A stretch of 64,000 nucleotides of DNA from Marinactinospora thermotolerans DSM 45154 (GCF_900167435.1 NZ_FUWS01000002.1:49924-113923); one strand, 5' to 3'; positions 36,315 through 46,151 are shown, numbered from the stretch's first letter. The notes: a model not told the origin generated them from the letters alone. A program made the numbers and translations.

Positions 36315-38804
36315 ATGGTCACCCGCGCGCCCAAGACCCCTCGGCGTTCCGGCGGCGGAACGTCCCGCAACGGCGGGTCGGGAGGCAAGCCTCCCGCCCG
36401 GCGCCCGGCCGCCTCCCGGGCCAAGGCCCGCACGCCTTCGGCGACGTCCTCGGAAGGCCCCATCGCCCTGCTGTTCGCCCTGGTGGGCCGCTTCCTCCTG
36501 ATGATCTGGAAGGTGCTGGCCCACACGGCGGGGGGGATCGCGCGGGCGGCCGGGCGCAGCGCACGCGACCTCGACCCCGACCTGCGCCGTGACGGCTTGG
36601 GGCTGGTCCTCCTGGCGGTCGGCCTGCTCGTCGCCGCGGCCGTGTGGTGGGAGACCGAGGGGCCGCTGCTGGAGTTCACCCGCATGGTGGTGCTCGGCGC
36701 CTTCGGGACCTTCTCGCCGGTCCTGCCACTGCTGGTCCTGCCGTTCGCCTGGCGGCTCATGCGCACGCCCGGTGACGGCCCCACCGACGCGGGACGGCTC
36801 TTCATCGGCTCCACGGCGCTCGTCGCGGGGTTGCTCGGCCTGGTCCACATCGTTCATGGGGTGCCCTGGCCCTCCGACGGCCAGGAGGCGATCCAGCGGG
36901 CCGGCGGGTTGATCGGTTTCGCGGCGTCCGGACCGCTCAGCGAGCTGCTCACCCCGTGGGTGACGGGGGTGCTGCTGTTCCTCCTCATGCTGTTCGGCCT
37001 GCTGGTGGTCACGGCCACACCGGTTCACCGCGTTCCCGAACGTCTGCGTCAGGCGTTCGGGGTCCTCGTCGCGCGGGAGGAGACTCCGGCGCCGCCCGCC
37101 CCGAAGCGTTCGGGGGGCGGGAACCGGCCCAAGCGCAAGCGTTCCCCCGCCACGGCGGCCCCCTCCGACGAGACCGCGCCCCTCACCGGGCCGGCGGAGA
37201 GCGTGGCCGGAGCCAACGAGCGCCCCTACGACACCCCCGTCGTCGAGACCGCGCCGCAGCGTCCCGCGCCCCCGCCGCCTCCTGAGCCGACGCCCGCGCC
37301 GCGCAGCGTGGAACAGCTGGCCCTGCCGTCGCGGGTGGTCGACGGCGACTACGAGCTGCCGCCACCGCGTCTGCTCAAGCCGGGAACCCCGCCCAAGCCG
37401 CGGACCAAGGCCAACGACGCCGTCGTCGAGGCGCTGACCGGCGTCATGGAGCAGTTCAACGTCGACGCCGAGATCACCGGGTTCACCCGTGGGCCGACGG
37501 TCACCCGCTACGAGATCGAGCTCGGCCCCGCGGTGAAGGTCGAGAAGGTGACCGCGCTGACGAAGAACATCTCGTTGGCGGTCAAGAGCGCCGACGTGCG
37601 CATCCTCTCGCCGATCCCCGGCAAGTCCGCGATCGGCGTCGAGATCCCCAACACCGACAAGGACATCGTCAGCCTCGGCGACATCATGAGCTCCGCCGCC
37701 GCGACCTCCGACGACCACCCCATGCTGGTGGGGTTGGGCAAGGACGTCGAAGGGGCGGACGTGGTCGCCAACCTGGCGAAGATGCCGCACGTGCTCGTCG
37801 CCGGCGCCACCGGCGCGGGCAAGTCGACCTGCATCAACGGGCTCATCACCTCGATCATGATGCGCGCGACGCCCGACGAGGTGCGTCTCATCCTGATCGA
37901 CCCCAAGCGCGTCGAGCTCACGATGTACGAGGGGATCCCCCATCTCATCACCCCGATCATCACCAGCCCCAAGAAGGCCGCCGAGGCCCTGCAGTGGGTC
38001 GTGGGGGAGATGGACCGCCGCTACGACGACCTGGCCGCGTCGGGGTACCGCCACGTCGACGACTTCAACGCCGCGGTGCGGGCGGGGGAGCTGACCGCCC
38101 CGCCGGGGAGCGAACGGGTGTACGAGCCCTATCCCTATCTGCTGGTCATCGTCGACGAGCTCGCCGACCTCATGATGGTCGCACCACGCGACGTCGAGGA
38201 CGCGATCGTGCGCATCACCCAGCTGGCCCGGGCCGCGGGGATCCACCTGGTGCTGGCCACCCAGCGCCCCAGCGTCGACGTCGTCACCGGTCTGATCAAG
38301 GCCAACGTGCCCTCCCGGCTGGCCTTCGCCACCTCCAGCCTGTCCGACAGCCGGGTCATCCTGGACCAGCCGGGCGCGGAGAAGCTGGTGGGCAAGGGCG
38401 ACGCCCTGTTCCTGCCCATGGGGTCGAGCAAGCCCATCCGCCTGCAGAACGCGTGGGTCTCGGAGAAGGAGATCCGCGGGGTCGTCGAGCACTGCAAGAA
38501 GCAGGCCCAGCCCAGCTACCGCGAGGACGTCGGCGTCGCCGAGGCGAAGAAGAAGGAGATCGACGAGGAGGTCGGCGACGACCTGGACCTGCTCGTGCAG
38601 GCCATCGAACTCGTCGTCACCACGCAGTTCGGATCCACCTCGATGCTGCAACGCAAGCTGCGTGTCGGCTTCGCGAAGGCGGGCCGGCTCATGGACCTCA
38701 TGGAGAGCCGCGGCGTCGTCGGGCCGAGCGAGGGGTCCAAGGCGCGGGAGGTCCTGGTCAAACCCGAGGAACTGGAGGAGACCCTGGCCGGGCTGCGCGT
38801 GTAG
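36315..38804 (+). CDS. ftsK: FtsK/SpoIIIE DNA translocase
   Basis: The 829-aa septal DNA pump moves trapped chromosome across the closing septum. A basic ~50-residue N-terminus is followed by four to five transmembrane helices (about 50-240), a Pro-rich linker of ~110 residues, and the RecA-like motor with Walker A GATGAGKS (497-504) and Walker B LLVIVDELADLMM. The C-terminal gamma winged-helix domain (SMLQRKLRVGFAKAGRLMDLME onward) reads the polar KOPS/SRS-type sequences. Size and order are normal for actinobacteria. Confidence 0.96.
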   Translation: MVTRAPKTPRRSGGGTSRNGGSGGKPPARRPAASRAKARTPSATSSEGPIALLFALVGRFLLMIWKVLAHTAGGIARAAGRSARDLDPDLRRDGLGLVLLAVGLLVAAAVWWETEGPLLEFTRMVVLGAFGTFSPVLPLLVLPFAWRLMRTPGDGPTDAGRLFIGSTALVAGLLGLVHIVHGVPWPSDGQEAIQRAGGLIGFAASGPLSELLTPWVTGVLLFLLMLFGLLVVTATPVHRVPERLRQAFGVLVAREETPAPPAPKRSGGGNRPKRKRSPATAAPSDETAPLTGPAESVAGANERPYDTPVVETAPQRPAPPPPPEPTPAPRSVEQLALPSRVVDGDYELPPPRLLKPGTPPKPRTKANDAVVEALTGVMEQFNVDAEITGFTRGPTVTRYEIELGPAVKVEKVTALTKNISLAVKSADVRILSPIPGKSAIGVEIPNTDKDIVSLGDIMSSAAATSDDHPMLVGLGKDVEGADVVANLAKMPHVLVAGATGAGKSTCINGLITSIMMRATPDEVRLILIDPKRVELTMYEGIPHLITPIITSPKKAAEALQWVVGEMDRRYDDLAASGYRHVDDFNAAVRAGELTAPPGSERVYEPYPYLLVIVDELADLMMVAPRDVEDAIVRITQLARAAGIHLVLATQRPSVDVVTGLIKANVPSRLAFATSSLSDSRVILDQPGAEKLVGKGDALFLPMGSSKPIRLQNAWVSEKEIRGVVEHCKKQAQPSYREDVGVAEAKKKEIDEEVGDDLDLLVQAIELVVTTQFGSTSMLQRKLRVGFAKAGRLMDLMESRGVVGPSEGSKAREVLVKPEELEETLAGLRV

Positions 38805-39044
38805 GCCGCCACGGGAACCGGGCTTTTCGGGGGAAGCGCGCGGTTCCGTACGTCATGACCGTTTTTTGAACTCGTGTGGTGGCGTGTCCAGTATCGACGG
38901 ATGTCGCCTGAAGGGCACAGTGAGGGATGGACGGCCGGCGCTGTGTGCTGGCCAGGGTCGGGACGGGGAGCACGGCGCCGTTCCCGCGGGCGGCCGGGCT
39001 CCAGTGGACTGACGGGTGGACACACCCGGATCGGGGGAGCGGGT

Positions 39045-40025
39045 ATGACGACGATCGGCCAGACGCTCGCGGGCGTCCGCGAACAGGCCGGGCGCTCGGT
39101 TGCCGAACTGAGCGAACGCACCTTCATCACCGAACCGGTCATCGAGGCGATCGAACGCGATGACTTCGCCGCGTGTGGAGGGGACTTCTATGCGCGTGGC
39201 CATATTCGTGCTATCTGTCGCGTTTTGGGGATCGATCCGGAACCTCTGATCGAGCGCTTCAACCAGGAGCACGCCGAACGCGCCCCACAGCCCAGGACCG
39301 CCGACGAACTGTTCGTGGCCAGCGCCCCCGATGCGGTCCGCGGCCCCGCGCGCCGCCGGTGGCCGGTCATGGTGGCCGCGGTCATCACCGGCATGGGCCT
39401 GCTCGCGGTGGCCAACGCCTGGCCCAGGTCCGACGACCCCACGGCCGCCCACATCATCGCCGTCGAGCCGTCGGGGGCTCCGGAACGGCTCACCGAGGCC
39501 AAGGAACGCCCCGACGACCGGCCGCGCCGCGTCAACGACGGGGTCGTGGTCCGCGCCACCGCCCAGGAACGCACCTGGATCGGCGTGACCACCGCGGACG
39601 GCCGCGAACTGTTCGCCGGATTCCTGGAGCAGGGCGAGAGCCGGGAGTGGGCTGACGCGAAGGAACTTCGCGTGCACGTCGGCGACGCCGGGGCGGTCAG
39701 CGTCGAGGCCAACGGAGAGGCGGCCGAGGTGCCCGGCCCGCCCGGACAGGTGATGCAGCTCACCTTCGGCCCGGAGGGGAGGACGGGAGCCGTCGTCTTG
39801 GACCCGTCCCAACCGTGGCGCTCCCAGCAACCCCAGCCCCAGACCCCGGACCAGCCCTCCACGCCGCCACAGCGCCAGCAGCCCGGTGTGGGCGGGGAAG
39901 GGGAACAGGGCGAAGGGCTCCCCGCGCAACCCCACACGGGCGGACCCGCCGGCGGGGAGGACACCGGAAACCGGGACGTCCCCGAAGAGGAGGCGGCGGC
40001 ACCGCGGCCCCCGTCGGCGGGATGA
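39045..40025 (+). CDS. RodZ-like membrane protein with N-terminal HTH and DUF4115
   Basis: The 326-aa protein starts with an HTH_25 (Xre-type) domain: IGQTLAGVREQAGRSVAELSERTFI and FYARGHIRAICRVLGIDPEPL. One transmembrane helix follows (about 105-122), then a DUF4115 beta domain (WIGVTTADGRELFAGFLEQGES, LRVHVGDAGAVSVEANGE) and a Pro/Gln/Gly-rich tail of ~70 residues. RodZ links the cell-wall elongation machinery to MreB in rods; actinobacterial homologues between ftsK and rimO are uncharacterised. The ATG at 39045 follows GGGGGAG. The 240 nt upstream hold no gene. Confidence 0.8.
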   Translation: MTTIGQTLAGVREQAGRSVAELSERTFITEPVIEAIERDDFAACGGDFYARGHIRAICRVLGIDPEPLIERFNQEHAERAPQPRTADELFVASAPDAVRGPARRRWPVMVAAVITGMGLLAVANAWPRSDDPTAAHIIAVEPSGAPERLTEAKERPDDRPRRVNDGVVVRATAQERTWIGVTTADGRELFAGFLEQGESREWADAKELRVHVGDAGAVSVEANGEAAEVPGPPGQVMQLTFGPEGRTGAVVLDPSQPWRSQQPQPQTPDQPSTPPQRQQPGVGGEGEQGEGLPAQPHTGGPAGGEDTGNRDVPEEEAAAPRPPSAG

Positions 40026-40139
40026 GGACACCTCGACAGGGGAGGGCGAGACCGTCGAGGCGGTCCCCGAGGGCCTGACATCCCTCGGGGACGACCTACC
40101 CTGGAGACAGCGGCGGAGTGCCGCGCTCGTGATCTCCCG

Positions 40140-40145
40140 TAACCT
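40140..40145 (+). promoter_or_regulatory. -10 element TAACCT for leaderless rimO
   Basis: TAACCT fits TANNNT and lies 8 nt before the ATG at 40154. Confidence 0.45.
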
Positions 40146-40153
40146 TGGAAGCT

Positions 40154-41596
40154 ATGTCATCGCGCCGTACTGTTTCGCTCGTCACCCTGGGGTGTGCGCG
40201 AAATGAGGTTGACTCCGAAGAACTCGCCGGACGTCTGGCGTCCAGTGGATGGGAGCTGGTCGATCCCGGCGACGGCGAGAGTGCCGACGTCGTCGTCGTG
40301 AACACCTGCGGCTTCATCGAGGCCGCGAAACAGGACTCCATCGAGGCACTGCTCAACGCTGCCGAGGACGGCACCAAGGTGGTCGCCGCGGGGTGCATGG
40401 CCGAACGCTACGGCTCGGAGCTGGCCGAGGCCCTTCCCGAAGCCCAGGTGATCGGATTCGACGACTACGCCGAGATCGGTGACCGACTCGACGACGTGCT
40501 CGCCGGCCGCTCGCTCGTCCCCCACAGCCCGCGCGACCGGCGCACGCTGCTGCCGATCTCGCCGGTGGAGCGTTCCGCCGCCCAGGGCGTGCACGTCCCC
40601 GGACACGCGAGCATCGAACCGCTTCCCGAGGGCGTCGCGCCGGCCTCGGGTCCCTACATCCCCCGGCGCAGGCTCACCGGCGGACCGGTGGCCAACCTCA
40701 AGATCGCCTCCGGCTGCGACCGCCGCTGTACGTTCTGCGCGATCCCGGCCTTCCGCGGCGCCTACGTCTCGCGTCAGCCCGACGACGTGGTGCGCGAGGC
40801 CGAGTGGCTGGCCGGACAGGGCGTCCGTGAACTGTTCCTGGTGAGCGAGAACTCCACCTCCTACGGCAAGGACCTCAAGGACCTGCGCGCGCTGGAGAAG
40901 CTGCTGCCGCGCCTGGCCGCCGTTTCGGGTATCGAACGCGTGCGGGTGAGCTACCTCCAGCCGGCGGAGGTCCGCCCGGGCCTGATCGACGTGCTCACCT
41001 CGACCCCCGGTGTCGTTCCCTACTTCGACCTGTCCTTCCAGCACGCCAGTGGGACGCTGCTGCGCCGCATGCGCCGCTTCGGCGACCGCGAGCGCTTCTT
41101 GGACCTGCTGCGCACCGTGCGCGAGAAGGCGCCACAGGCCGGTGCCCGGTCCAACTTCATCGTGGGCTTCCCCGGCGAGACCGAGGAGGAGTTCGCCGAC
41201 CTGGTGGCCTTCCTGGAGGAGGCCCGCCTCGACGCGATCGGCGTCTTCGGCTACTCCGACGAGGACGGGACCGAGGCGGCGGGACACGAGGGCAAGCTCC
41301 CCGAGGACGTCATCGCCGAGCGCGTGGACCGGCTCAACCGGCTGGCCGAGGAGCTCATGGCGCAGCGCGCCGAGGAGCGCGTCGGCTCCACCGTCGAGGT
41401 GCTCGTCGAGACGGACCTCGGTGACGGCGTCTACGAGGGGCGCGCCGAACACCAGGCGCCCGAGGTGGACGGCAGCACGATCCTGCACGCCGCGACGGAC
41501 CTGAAGGTCGGGGACATCGTCCGCGCCCGCGTCGTCGAGGCGATGGGCGCGGACCTGGTCGCCGAGGCGCGTACCGACGGAGCGGAGCCGCGATGA
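40154..41596 (+). CDS. rimO: Ribosomal protein S12 methylthiotransferase RimO
   Basis: The 480-aa radical SAM enzyme adds a methylthio group to Asp of S12. The N-terminal UPF0004 domain has its Cys in [27 protein letters not shown] and AAGCMAERY, binding the auxiliary cluster. The radical SAM triad is in [17 protein letters not shown] near residues 188-195, and a TRAM domain ends the protein. NTCGFI and the downstream pattern separate RimO from MiaB, which is also in this window. The ATG at 40154 is preferred over TTG 40145. Its stop overlaps pgsA. Confidence 0.95.
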   Translation: MSSRRTVSLVTLGCARNEVDSEELAGRLASSGWELVDPGDGESADVVVVNTCGFIEAAKQDSIEALLNAAEDGTKVVAAGCMAERYGSELAEALPEAQVIGFDDYAEIGDRLDDVLAGRSLVPHSPRDRRTLLPISPVERSAAQGVHVPGHASIEPLPEGVAPASGPYIPRRRLTGGPVANLKIASGCDRRCTFCAIPAFRGAYVSRQPDDVVREAEWLAGQGVRELFLVSENSTSYGKDLKDLRALEKLLPRLAAVSGIERVRVSYLQPAEVRPGLIDVLTSTPGVVPYFDLSFQHASGTLLRRMRRFGDRERFLDLLRTVREKAPQAGARSNFIVGFPGETEEEFADLVAFLEEARLDAIGVFGYSDEDGTEAAGHEGKLPEDVIAERVDRLNRLAEELMAQRAEERVGSTVEVLVETDLGDGVYEGRAEHQAPEVDGSTILHAATDLKVGDIVRARVVEAMGADLVAEARTDGAEPR

Positions 41597-42198
41597 ACGG
41601 CGCTTCGGATCCCGCGGCGGTTCCCTCCGACAACGTGCCGGTGTGGAACATCGCGAACATCCTGACCGTGAGCCGGCTCCTGATGGTGCCGTTGTTCGTG
41701 GTCTTCATGTTCCTGGACCACCCGCTCTGGCGCTTCGCGGCGTTCGCGATCTTCGTCCTCGCGGCGATCACCGACAAGATCGACGGCGACATCGCGCGTA
41801 AGCGCAACCTCGTCACCGACTTCGGCAAGGTGGCCGATCCGATCGCGGACAAGGCCCTCACCGGTGCCGCGCTCGTCGTGCTGTCGATGCTGGGGGACCT
41901 GTGGTGGTGGGTCACGATCGTGATCCTGCTCCGCGAGTGGGGGGTCACCGCGCTGCGTTTCGCGGTGATCAAGCACGGCGTCATCCCGGCCAGCCGCGGC
42001 GGCAAGCTCAAGACGGTGCTCCAGATCGTCGCGATCGCCGTCTACCTGTTCCCGTTGCCCGACGTGCTGCACTTCGTGGCGCACGTGATCATGGCCGCGG
42101 CGTTCGCCGTGACGGTGGTCACCGGTGTCGACTACGTCGTGCAGGCGCTGCGGATGCGTCGCGTCGCCAAGGCGCGTGCGGGAGGCGGAGCCGGGTGA
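41593..42198 (+). CDS. pgsA: CDP-diacylglycerol--glycerol-3-phosphate 3-phosphatidyltransferase
   Basis: The 201-aa membrane enzyme makes phosphatidylglycerophosphate. It has the CDP-alcohol phosphotransferase signature DG-x2-AR-x8-G-x3-D-x3-D in the segment [20 protein letters not shown] and [25 protein letters not shown] opens the protein, and about five helices follow. Its ATG overlaps the rimO stop (ATGA) and its stop overlaps cinA (GTGA). The ~20-residue Ala/Gly/Arg tail is not conserved. Confidence 0.94.
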   Translation: MNGASDPAAVPSDNVPVWNIANILTVSRLLMVPLFVVFMFLDHPLWRFAAFAIFVLAAITDKIDGDIARKRNLVTDFGKVADPIADKALTGAALVVLSMLGDLWWWVTIVILLREWGVTALRFAVIKHGVIPASRGGKLKTVLQIVAIAVYLFPLPDVLHFVAHVIMAAAFAVTVVTGVDYVVQALRMRRVAKARAGGGAG

Positions 42199-42680
42199 GC
42201 GACCTGGCGGAACGGGCGCAGGCGCTGCTGCGTGAGCGCTCGGCGACCGTGGCCGCCGCCGAGTCGCTGACCGGTGGGCTGATCGGGGCGGCGCTCACCG
42301 ACGTCCCCGGGGCGTCGGCGGTGTTCCGCGGGGCGGTGGTCTCCTACGCCACGGAGGTCAAGGCCGATGTCCTGGGCGTCTCAGCCGCGCTCCTGGAGGA
42401 CCACGGCGCGGTGCACCCCGATGTGGCCCTGGCGATGGCGGAGGGGGTACGTGAACTCCTCACGGCCACATACGGCCTTTCGGTGACCGGGGTGGCCGGA
42501 CCCGAACCCCAGGACGGCAGGGCGGTGGGAACCGTCTTCGTCGGGGTCGCGGGTCCCGGAGGACTGCGCCAGGTGACGGAACTCCGGCTGAGCGGTGACC
42601 GCGAGGCCATCCGGCGCGATACCGTTGACCAGGCACTTCTCCTGCTCTGCTCCAGCGTGGCGCAAACCACGCCGAAATAG
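42195..42680 (+). CDS. cinA: CinA C-terminal family protein (nicotinamide-nucleotide amidase type)
   Basis: The 161-aa protein is the stand-alone CinA C-terminal domain, as in Pnc[24 protein letters not shown] is the conserved active-site segment. [19 protein letters not shown] and [26 protein letters not shown] follow. The activity deamidates NMN to NaMN and recycles NAD. It is coupled to pgsA by a 4-nt overlap, the usual actinobacterial pgsA-cinA pair ahead of clgR. Confidence 0.92.
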   Translation: MSDLAERAQALLRERSATVAAAESLTGGLIGAALTDVPGASAVFRGAVVSYATEVKADVLGVSAALLEDHGAVHPDVALAMAEGVRELLTATYGLSVTGVAGPEPQDGRAVGTVFVGVAGPGGLRQVTELRLSGDREAIRRDTVDQALLLLCSSVAQTTPK

Positions 42681-42838
42681 CGGCCCCCGAGCCGTTCAAG
42701 CCCGTCCCTGGGGGGAACAAACCCTCACCAAGATCGTGTTACCCCTCCAGCGAACAGAAAGCTATGAGGTGCGACGATCTGGCTCGGGGCAGGTACGGTG
42801 TTTTTCATGAAGGTCGCTACCGGTGGGAGGGAGCGCGA

Positions 42839-43198
42839 ATGATGGTCCTGCTTCGTCACCTACTTGGTGACGTGCTACGGCAGCTTCGGCAGCGGCAGGG
42901 CCGCACCCTCCGCGAGGTGTCGGCCGATGCCCGGGTCTCGCTGGGCTACTTGTCGGAGGTCGAGCGGGGGCAGAAGGAGGCCTCCTCCGAACTGCTCGCG
43001 TCGATCTGCGGGGCGCTGGGGGTCCCCCTCTCCCAGGTTCTACGCGAAGTTTCCGACCAGTTGGCGCTCGCCGAGCTCCAGGAAGCGGCTCTCCTCAGCG
43101 GGTCGGTCTCCTCCGAATCCGTTCCGGGACCCAGCCGTCTGGGCATCGATTCGGTACCCGACCGCGTTCCCGATGTCGTCGACATGGTGGGCGTGTAA
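42839..43198 (+). CDS. clgR: ClgR/PopR-type HTH regulator of protease genes
   Basis: The 119-aa Xre-family regulator has the helix-turn-helix [17 protein letters not shown] followed by [19 protein letters not shown], matching ClgR of Streptomyces and Mycobacterium, which activates clpP/clpC, lon and repair genes under stress. [15 protein letters not shown] starts at ATG 42839 with GGGAGGGAG upstream. TACGGT at 42796-42801 is a candidate -10. Streptomyces ClgR is degraded by ClpP through a C-terminal Ala-Ala; this protein instead ends in Gly-Val, so its turnover may differ. Confidence 0.9.
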   Translation: MMVLLRHLLGDVLRQLRQRQGRTLREVSADARVSLGYLSEVERGQKEASSELLASICGALGVPLSQVLREVSDQLALAELQEAALLSGSVSSESVPGPSRLGIDSVPDRVPDVVDMVGV

Positions 43199-43221
43199 TC
43201 GCCCATCCTGCTCCCGTCACC

Positions 43222-43287
43222 GCCGGCCGCGACGGCGCGGCCGGCCTCCCGTTCTCCAGGCCCCGTCTCCCTTGGGAGGCGGGGCCT
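43222..43287. terminator. Two hairpins between clgR and dps
   Basis: The first is a 9-bp stem (43222-43230 with 43237-43245). The second pairs 43258-43271 with 43274-43287, with one G-U pair. The dps promoter should lie between these and 43376. Confidence 0.65.
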
Positions 43288-43375
43288 GACCCGTGTCCGG
43301 GTCGGGTGTTTCCCCTGAGGCTTCGAGGGCAGTGCTACGGATGCCGCAACGAATCGCAAAAGGGGAGGAACTACC

Positions 43376-43843
43376 ATGGCCAAGATCCACGGTCCGCTCA
43401 GTGACGAGGCGCGTAAGATCACGGGCGAGGCACTCCAGCGCTCGGTCGTCGACCTGATCGACCTGTCCTTGCTCGCCAAGCAGGCGCACTGGAACGTGGT
43501 GGGGCGAACCTTCCGGTCGATTCACCTCCAGCTGGACGAGCTGGTCGAGGCGGCCCGCAACCACACCGACGTGCTGGCCGAACGCGCCATCGCCATCGGC
43601 GTCAACCCCGACGGACGTTCCACGAGGGTCGCCGCCGACACCGCCATCAAGCAGCCCGAACCCGGCTACATCAAGGACGACGAGGTCATCGCGTTGATCG
43701 TCGAGGTCCTCGGCGGCGTGGTGAAGCGTTTCCGCGACCACATCGCGGCCACGGAGGAGCCCGACCCGGTCACCCAGGACCTGCTCATCGCGGCGGCGCA
43801 GGACCTGGAGCAGCAGCACTGGATGTTCGAAGCGATGCGCTGA
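43376..43843 (+). CDS. dps: Dps family DNA-binding ferritin
   Basis: The 155-aa protein forms the Dps mini-ferritin dodecamer that oxidises iron with peroxide and shields DNA. The inter-subunit ferroxidase residues are in LAKQAHWNVVG (His) and HLQLDELVEAARNHTDVLAERA (Asp, Glu). The four-helix bundle ends in DLEQQHWMFEAMR. No long Lys-rich tail is present, so DNA binding may be weak. GGGGAGGAA precedes the ATG. It converges on the Rrf2 gene. Confidence 0.93.
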   Translation: MAKIHGPLSDEARKITGEALQRSVVDLIDLSLLAKQAHWNVVGRTFRSIHLQLDELVEAARNHTDVLAERAIAIGVNPDGRSTRVAADTAIKQPEPGYIKDDEVIALIVEVLGGVVKRFRDHIAATEEPDPVTQDLLIAAAQDLEQQHWMFEAMR

Positions 43844-43866
43844 CGCACCGTTCGCGGCCGAGGACG

Positions 43867-43910
43867 ACGACGCCGGCAGGACGCCTTCACGGCGGTCCGG
43901 CCGGCGTCGT
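43867..43910. terminator. Bidirectional terminator between dps and the Rrf2 gene
   Basis: An 11-bp outer stem (43867-43877 with 43900-43910) plus an inner GGACGCC/GGCGGTCC pairing. Confidence 0.7.
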
Positions 43911-43925
43911 GGCGTTCGCGTCCCC

Positions 43926-44378
43926 TCAGCTGGCCCAGGCTTCAGGGTCCTCGGCCAGGACACGGACCGACTCGGGCAGCTTGTTGCCCGCCACGTGGTC
44001 CAGGGTCACGGTCTCCAGGATGGCGCGTTCGCTGGCGCGCAACGCGATCCACACCTGCTGGAGGCTGCGCGCAGCGCCGTCGTAGTCGACGTGCTCGGGG
44101 CGCTCGCCCCGCACGTTGGCCAATGGGCCGTCCACCGCGCGGATGATGTCGGCCAGCGAGATCTCGGTCGCGGGGCGGGCCAGCCAGTAGCCGCCGACGG
44201 GACCGCGCTGGCTGCGCACCAGGCCGGCACGGCGTAGCTGGGTGAGGATGTTCTCCAGGAATTTTCCGGGGATGGCCTGCGCGCGCGCGAGTTGTTCGGC
44301 CGTAACCGGGCCGCCACTGGCGGCAGCGAGTTCGGCCGCGGCGCGCAACGCGTAGTCGACCCGGGCAGAAAGGCGCAT
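43926..44378 (-). CDS. Rrf2 family transcriptional regulator without Fe-S cysteines
   Basis: The 150-aa protein has the Rrf2 winged helix: MRLSARVDYALRAAAELA, IPGKFLENILTQLRRAGLV and SQRGPVGGYWLARPATEISLADIIRAVDG. IscR, NsrR and RsrR hold an Fe-S cluster on cysteines after residue ~90; this protein has no cysteine at all. It must therefore sense something else, or act in the manner of CymR through a partner. CATAAT ends 6 nt before the ATG at 44378, so the mRNA is probably leaderless. The open frame to 44417 is not needed. Confidence 0.88.
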   Translation of the reverse strand: MRLSARVDYALRAAAELAAASGGPVTAEQLARAQAIPGKFLENILTQLRRAGLVRSQRGPVGGYWLARPATEISLADIIRAVDGPLANVRGERPEHVDYDGAARSLQQVWIALRASERAILETVTLDHVAGNKLPESVRVLAEDPEAWAS

Positions 44379-44521
44379 GCTGCGATTATGCCGTGAAACA
44401 AAGGGACTTCGGGTCAATCGGACGGCCGCGTTGCGGATCGGCGTCGGTGACGAGACGCATTTCCAGTTCTCCTACCGGGATTTCGGTGTGACGGCGCGCC
44501 CGCAGGGCGGTCAATATCACG

Positions 44522-44570
44522 GCCCCGCTCCGCTGGCGCGCCGGAAGGGAGCGGGGCGTGGTGCCCCGCT
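44522..44570 (-). terminator. Terminator region after the GH3 gene
   Basis: GCCCCGCTCC (44522-44531) pairs with GGAGCGGGGC (44548-44557), and an alternative stem AGCGGGG/CCCCGCT uses 44550-44570. Both lie just past the minus-strand stop at 44572. Confidence 0.6.
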
Positions 44571-44571
44571 C

Positions 44572-46023
44572 TCAGCGTATCGATGCCACGGTGGCCGAGC
44601 CGAGGAGTTCGGCGGCGCTGAGGCAGTTGACCCGGGCGGCGCCGTAGGTGCTGACGTGGGCGCGGCACTGCGGACGCCAGACCGGAAGGCCCATCTCGAC
44701 CACGACGGTGTCGGGCCGTGCGGCGCACAACTCGGTGAGCAGGGCACGGGTACGCGGGTAGCGGTGCGCGTCGCGCACCACGACGACGAGGTCGCGCCCT
44801 GTCGCGCGGGAAAGGATCTCGTCGGCGCGCACGGCCGAGGCGTCGATCCGCTCGGTCCCGGAGAACCACGGGGCCAGCCCCCACGGCACCTCGCCCACGG
44901 CCATCCCGGCCGGCGCGTCCACCTCGATCACCACCGGGTCGCTCAGGCGGCCGAGCTCGCCCTCGACCCGCACCGCGCGGCGGGCGGCCGCCAGGCCGAT
45001 CTCCTCGTCGCCGGGGACCGTTCCCCGGGAGCGCGTCCAGGCCCGCGCGGCGGCGGTACGCGCGGCGGCGTCCTCCAGCCGCTCGGCGGGCAGCCGGCCT
45101 TCGCGCACCGCCTCGACGATCGCCGCGCGGATGGCGGCGACCTGGTCGGCGTAGACATAGCGGCCCAGGCACAGCAGGTCGCAGCCGGCGGACAGGGCCC
45201 GCACCGCGGCCTCGGGGATGCCGATGTCCCCGCTGACCCCGCGCATGTCCAGCGCGTCGGTGATGATCATGCCGTCAAAGCCCAGCTCGGTTCGGAGCAG
45301 ACCGTTGACCAGGGAGGGGGTCAGGGTGGCCGGTCCGTGCTGGCCCAGCCGGGGCAGCTGGATGTGGGCGGTCAAGACGCTGCGCACGCCCGCCTGGATC
45401 GCCGCGCGAAACGGCAGCAGCTCCCGCCGGTGCAGGAGGTCGGTGTCGGCGTCGACCACCGGAAGCTCGTGGTGGGAGTCCTGGTGGGTGGCCCCGTGGC
45501 CGGGAAAGTGCTTGGCGCACGCCGCCACGCCCCCCTCCTGCAGACCGGTGACGGCCGCCGCGGCGTTGCGGGCGACCAGTTCGGCGTCGGCGCCGAAGGA
45601 ACGGGTACCGATGACCGGATTGTCGGCGACCGTGTTCACGTCCACCGAGGGGGCCAGGTCCAACGTGAACCCGAGCGCGCGCAGCCGGGCGCCGAGCGTC
45701 CGGTGGACCGAGCGGGTGAGCTCGGGATCGTCCACCGCGCCCAACGCCGCGTTGCCCGGATAGTCGCTCCCCGCGGCCTGGCCGATCCGGGTGACGTCAC
45801 CCCCCTCCTCGTCGAGCGCGATCAGCGGGTCGTCGGCCGCCTCGGAGAGCCGCCGGTTGAGTTCGGTCACCTGTTCGGGTCCGGAGATGTTGTTGTGGAA
45901 CAGGCAGACCCCGGCGATACCGTCCGCCAGCCCGTCCAGCGTCCAGCGCGGTGCGTGCTCCGCCTCGAAGGGCACGAGCAACGTGGCGTTGGCGAGACGT
46001 TCCAGGCTCCGGTCTGCGGACAT
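44572..46023 (-). CDS. nagZ: Glycoside hydrolase family 3 beta-N-acetylhexosaminidase (NagZ-like)
   Basis: The 483-aa enzyme has the GH3 signature of NagZ: AKHFPGHGATHQDSHHELP, with the catalytic His-Asp dyad loop, and the nucleophile Asp256 in IITDALDMRG. LALDEEGGDV and LAPSVDVNTV are also typical. A ~150-residue C-terminal region beyond the barrel is present. No signal peptide is seen, so it acts inside the cell. It lies 150 nt after two ABC sugar permease genes, which suggests that it cleaves imported N-acetylhexosamine oligosaccharides rather than only recycling peptidoglycan. ACGGAGTC precedes the ATG. Confidence 0.88.
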   Translation of the reverse strand: MSADRSLERLANATLLVPFEAEHAPRWTLDGLADGIAGVCLFHNNISGPEQVTELNRRLSEAADDPLIALDEEGGDVTRIGQAAGSDYPGNAALGAVDDPELTRSVHRTLGARLRALGFTLDLAPSVDVNTVADNPVIGTRSFGADAELVARNAAAAVTGLQEGGVAACAKHFPGHGATHQDSHHELPVVDADTDLLHRRELLPFRAAIQAGVRSVLTAHIQLPRLGQHGPATLTPSLVNGLLRTELGFDGMIITDALDMRGVSGDIGIPEAAVRALSAGCDLLCLGRYVYADQVAAIRAAIVEAVREGRLPAERLEDAAARTAAARAWTRSRGTVPGDEEIGLAAARRAVRVEGELGRLSDPVVIEVDAPAGMAVGEVPWGLAPWFSGTERIDASAVRADEILSRATGRDLVVVVRDAHRYPRTRALLTELCAARPDTVVVEMGLPVWRPQCRAHVSTYGAARVNCLSAAELLGSATVASIR

Positions 46024-46115
46024 CGCGGACTCCGTTCAGTGTGGTGGCGCGCTCGGGGCGCCGGGGGCGTGCGGGAACACGCCGACGAAAACGCGGACGA
46101 GAAGGGACGTGGAAG

Positions 46116-46151
46116 GGCGCCGTGCGCCGGGAGAGAGCGGCACACGGCGCC
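46116..46151 (-). terminator. Hairpin between permease and GH3 genes
   Basis: A 14-bp stem (46116-46129 with 46138-46151) has one mismatch that becomes a G-U pair in minus-strand RNA, which supports minus-strand use as an attenuator or stabiliser. Confidence 0.55.

Noticed and set aside
42808-42838. ATG just after TACGGT upstream of clgR as a leaderless start
   Set aside because: It opens a different frame without family similarity; the clgR frame has its own ribosome site at 42839.
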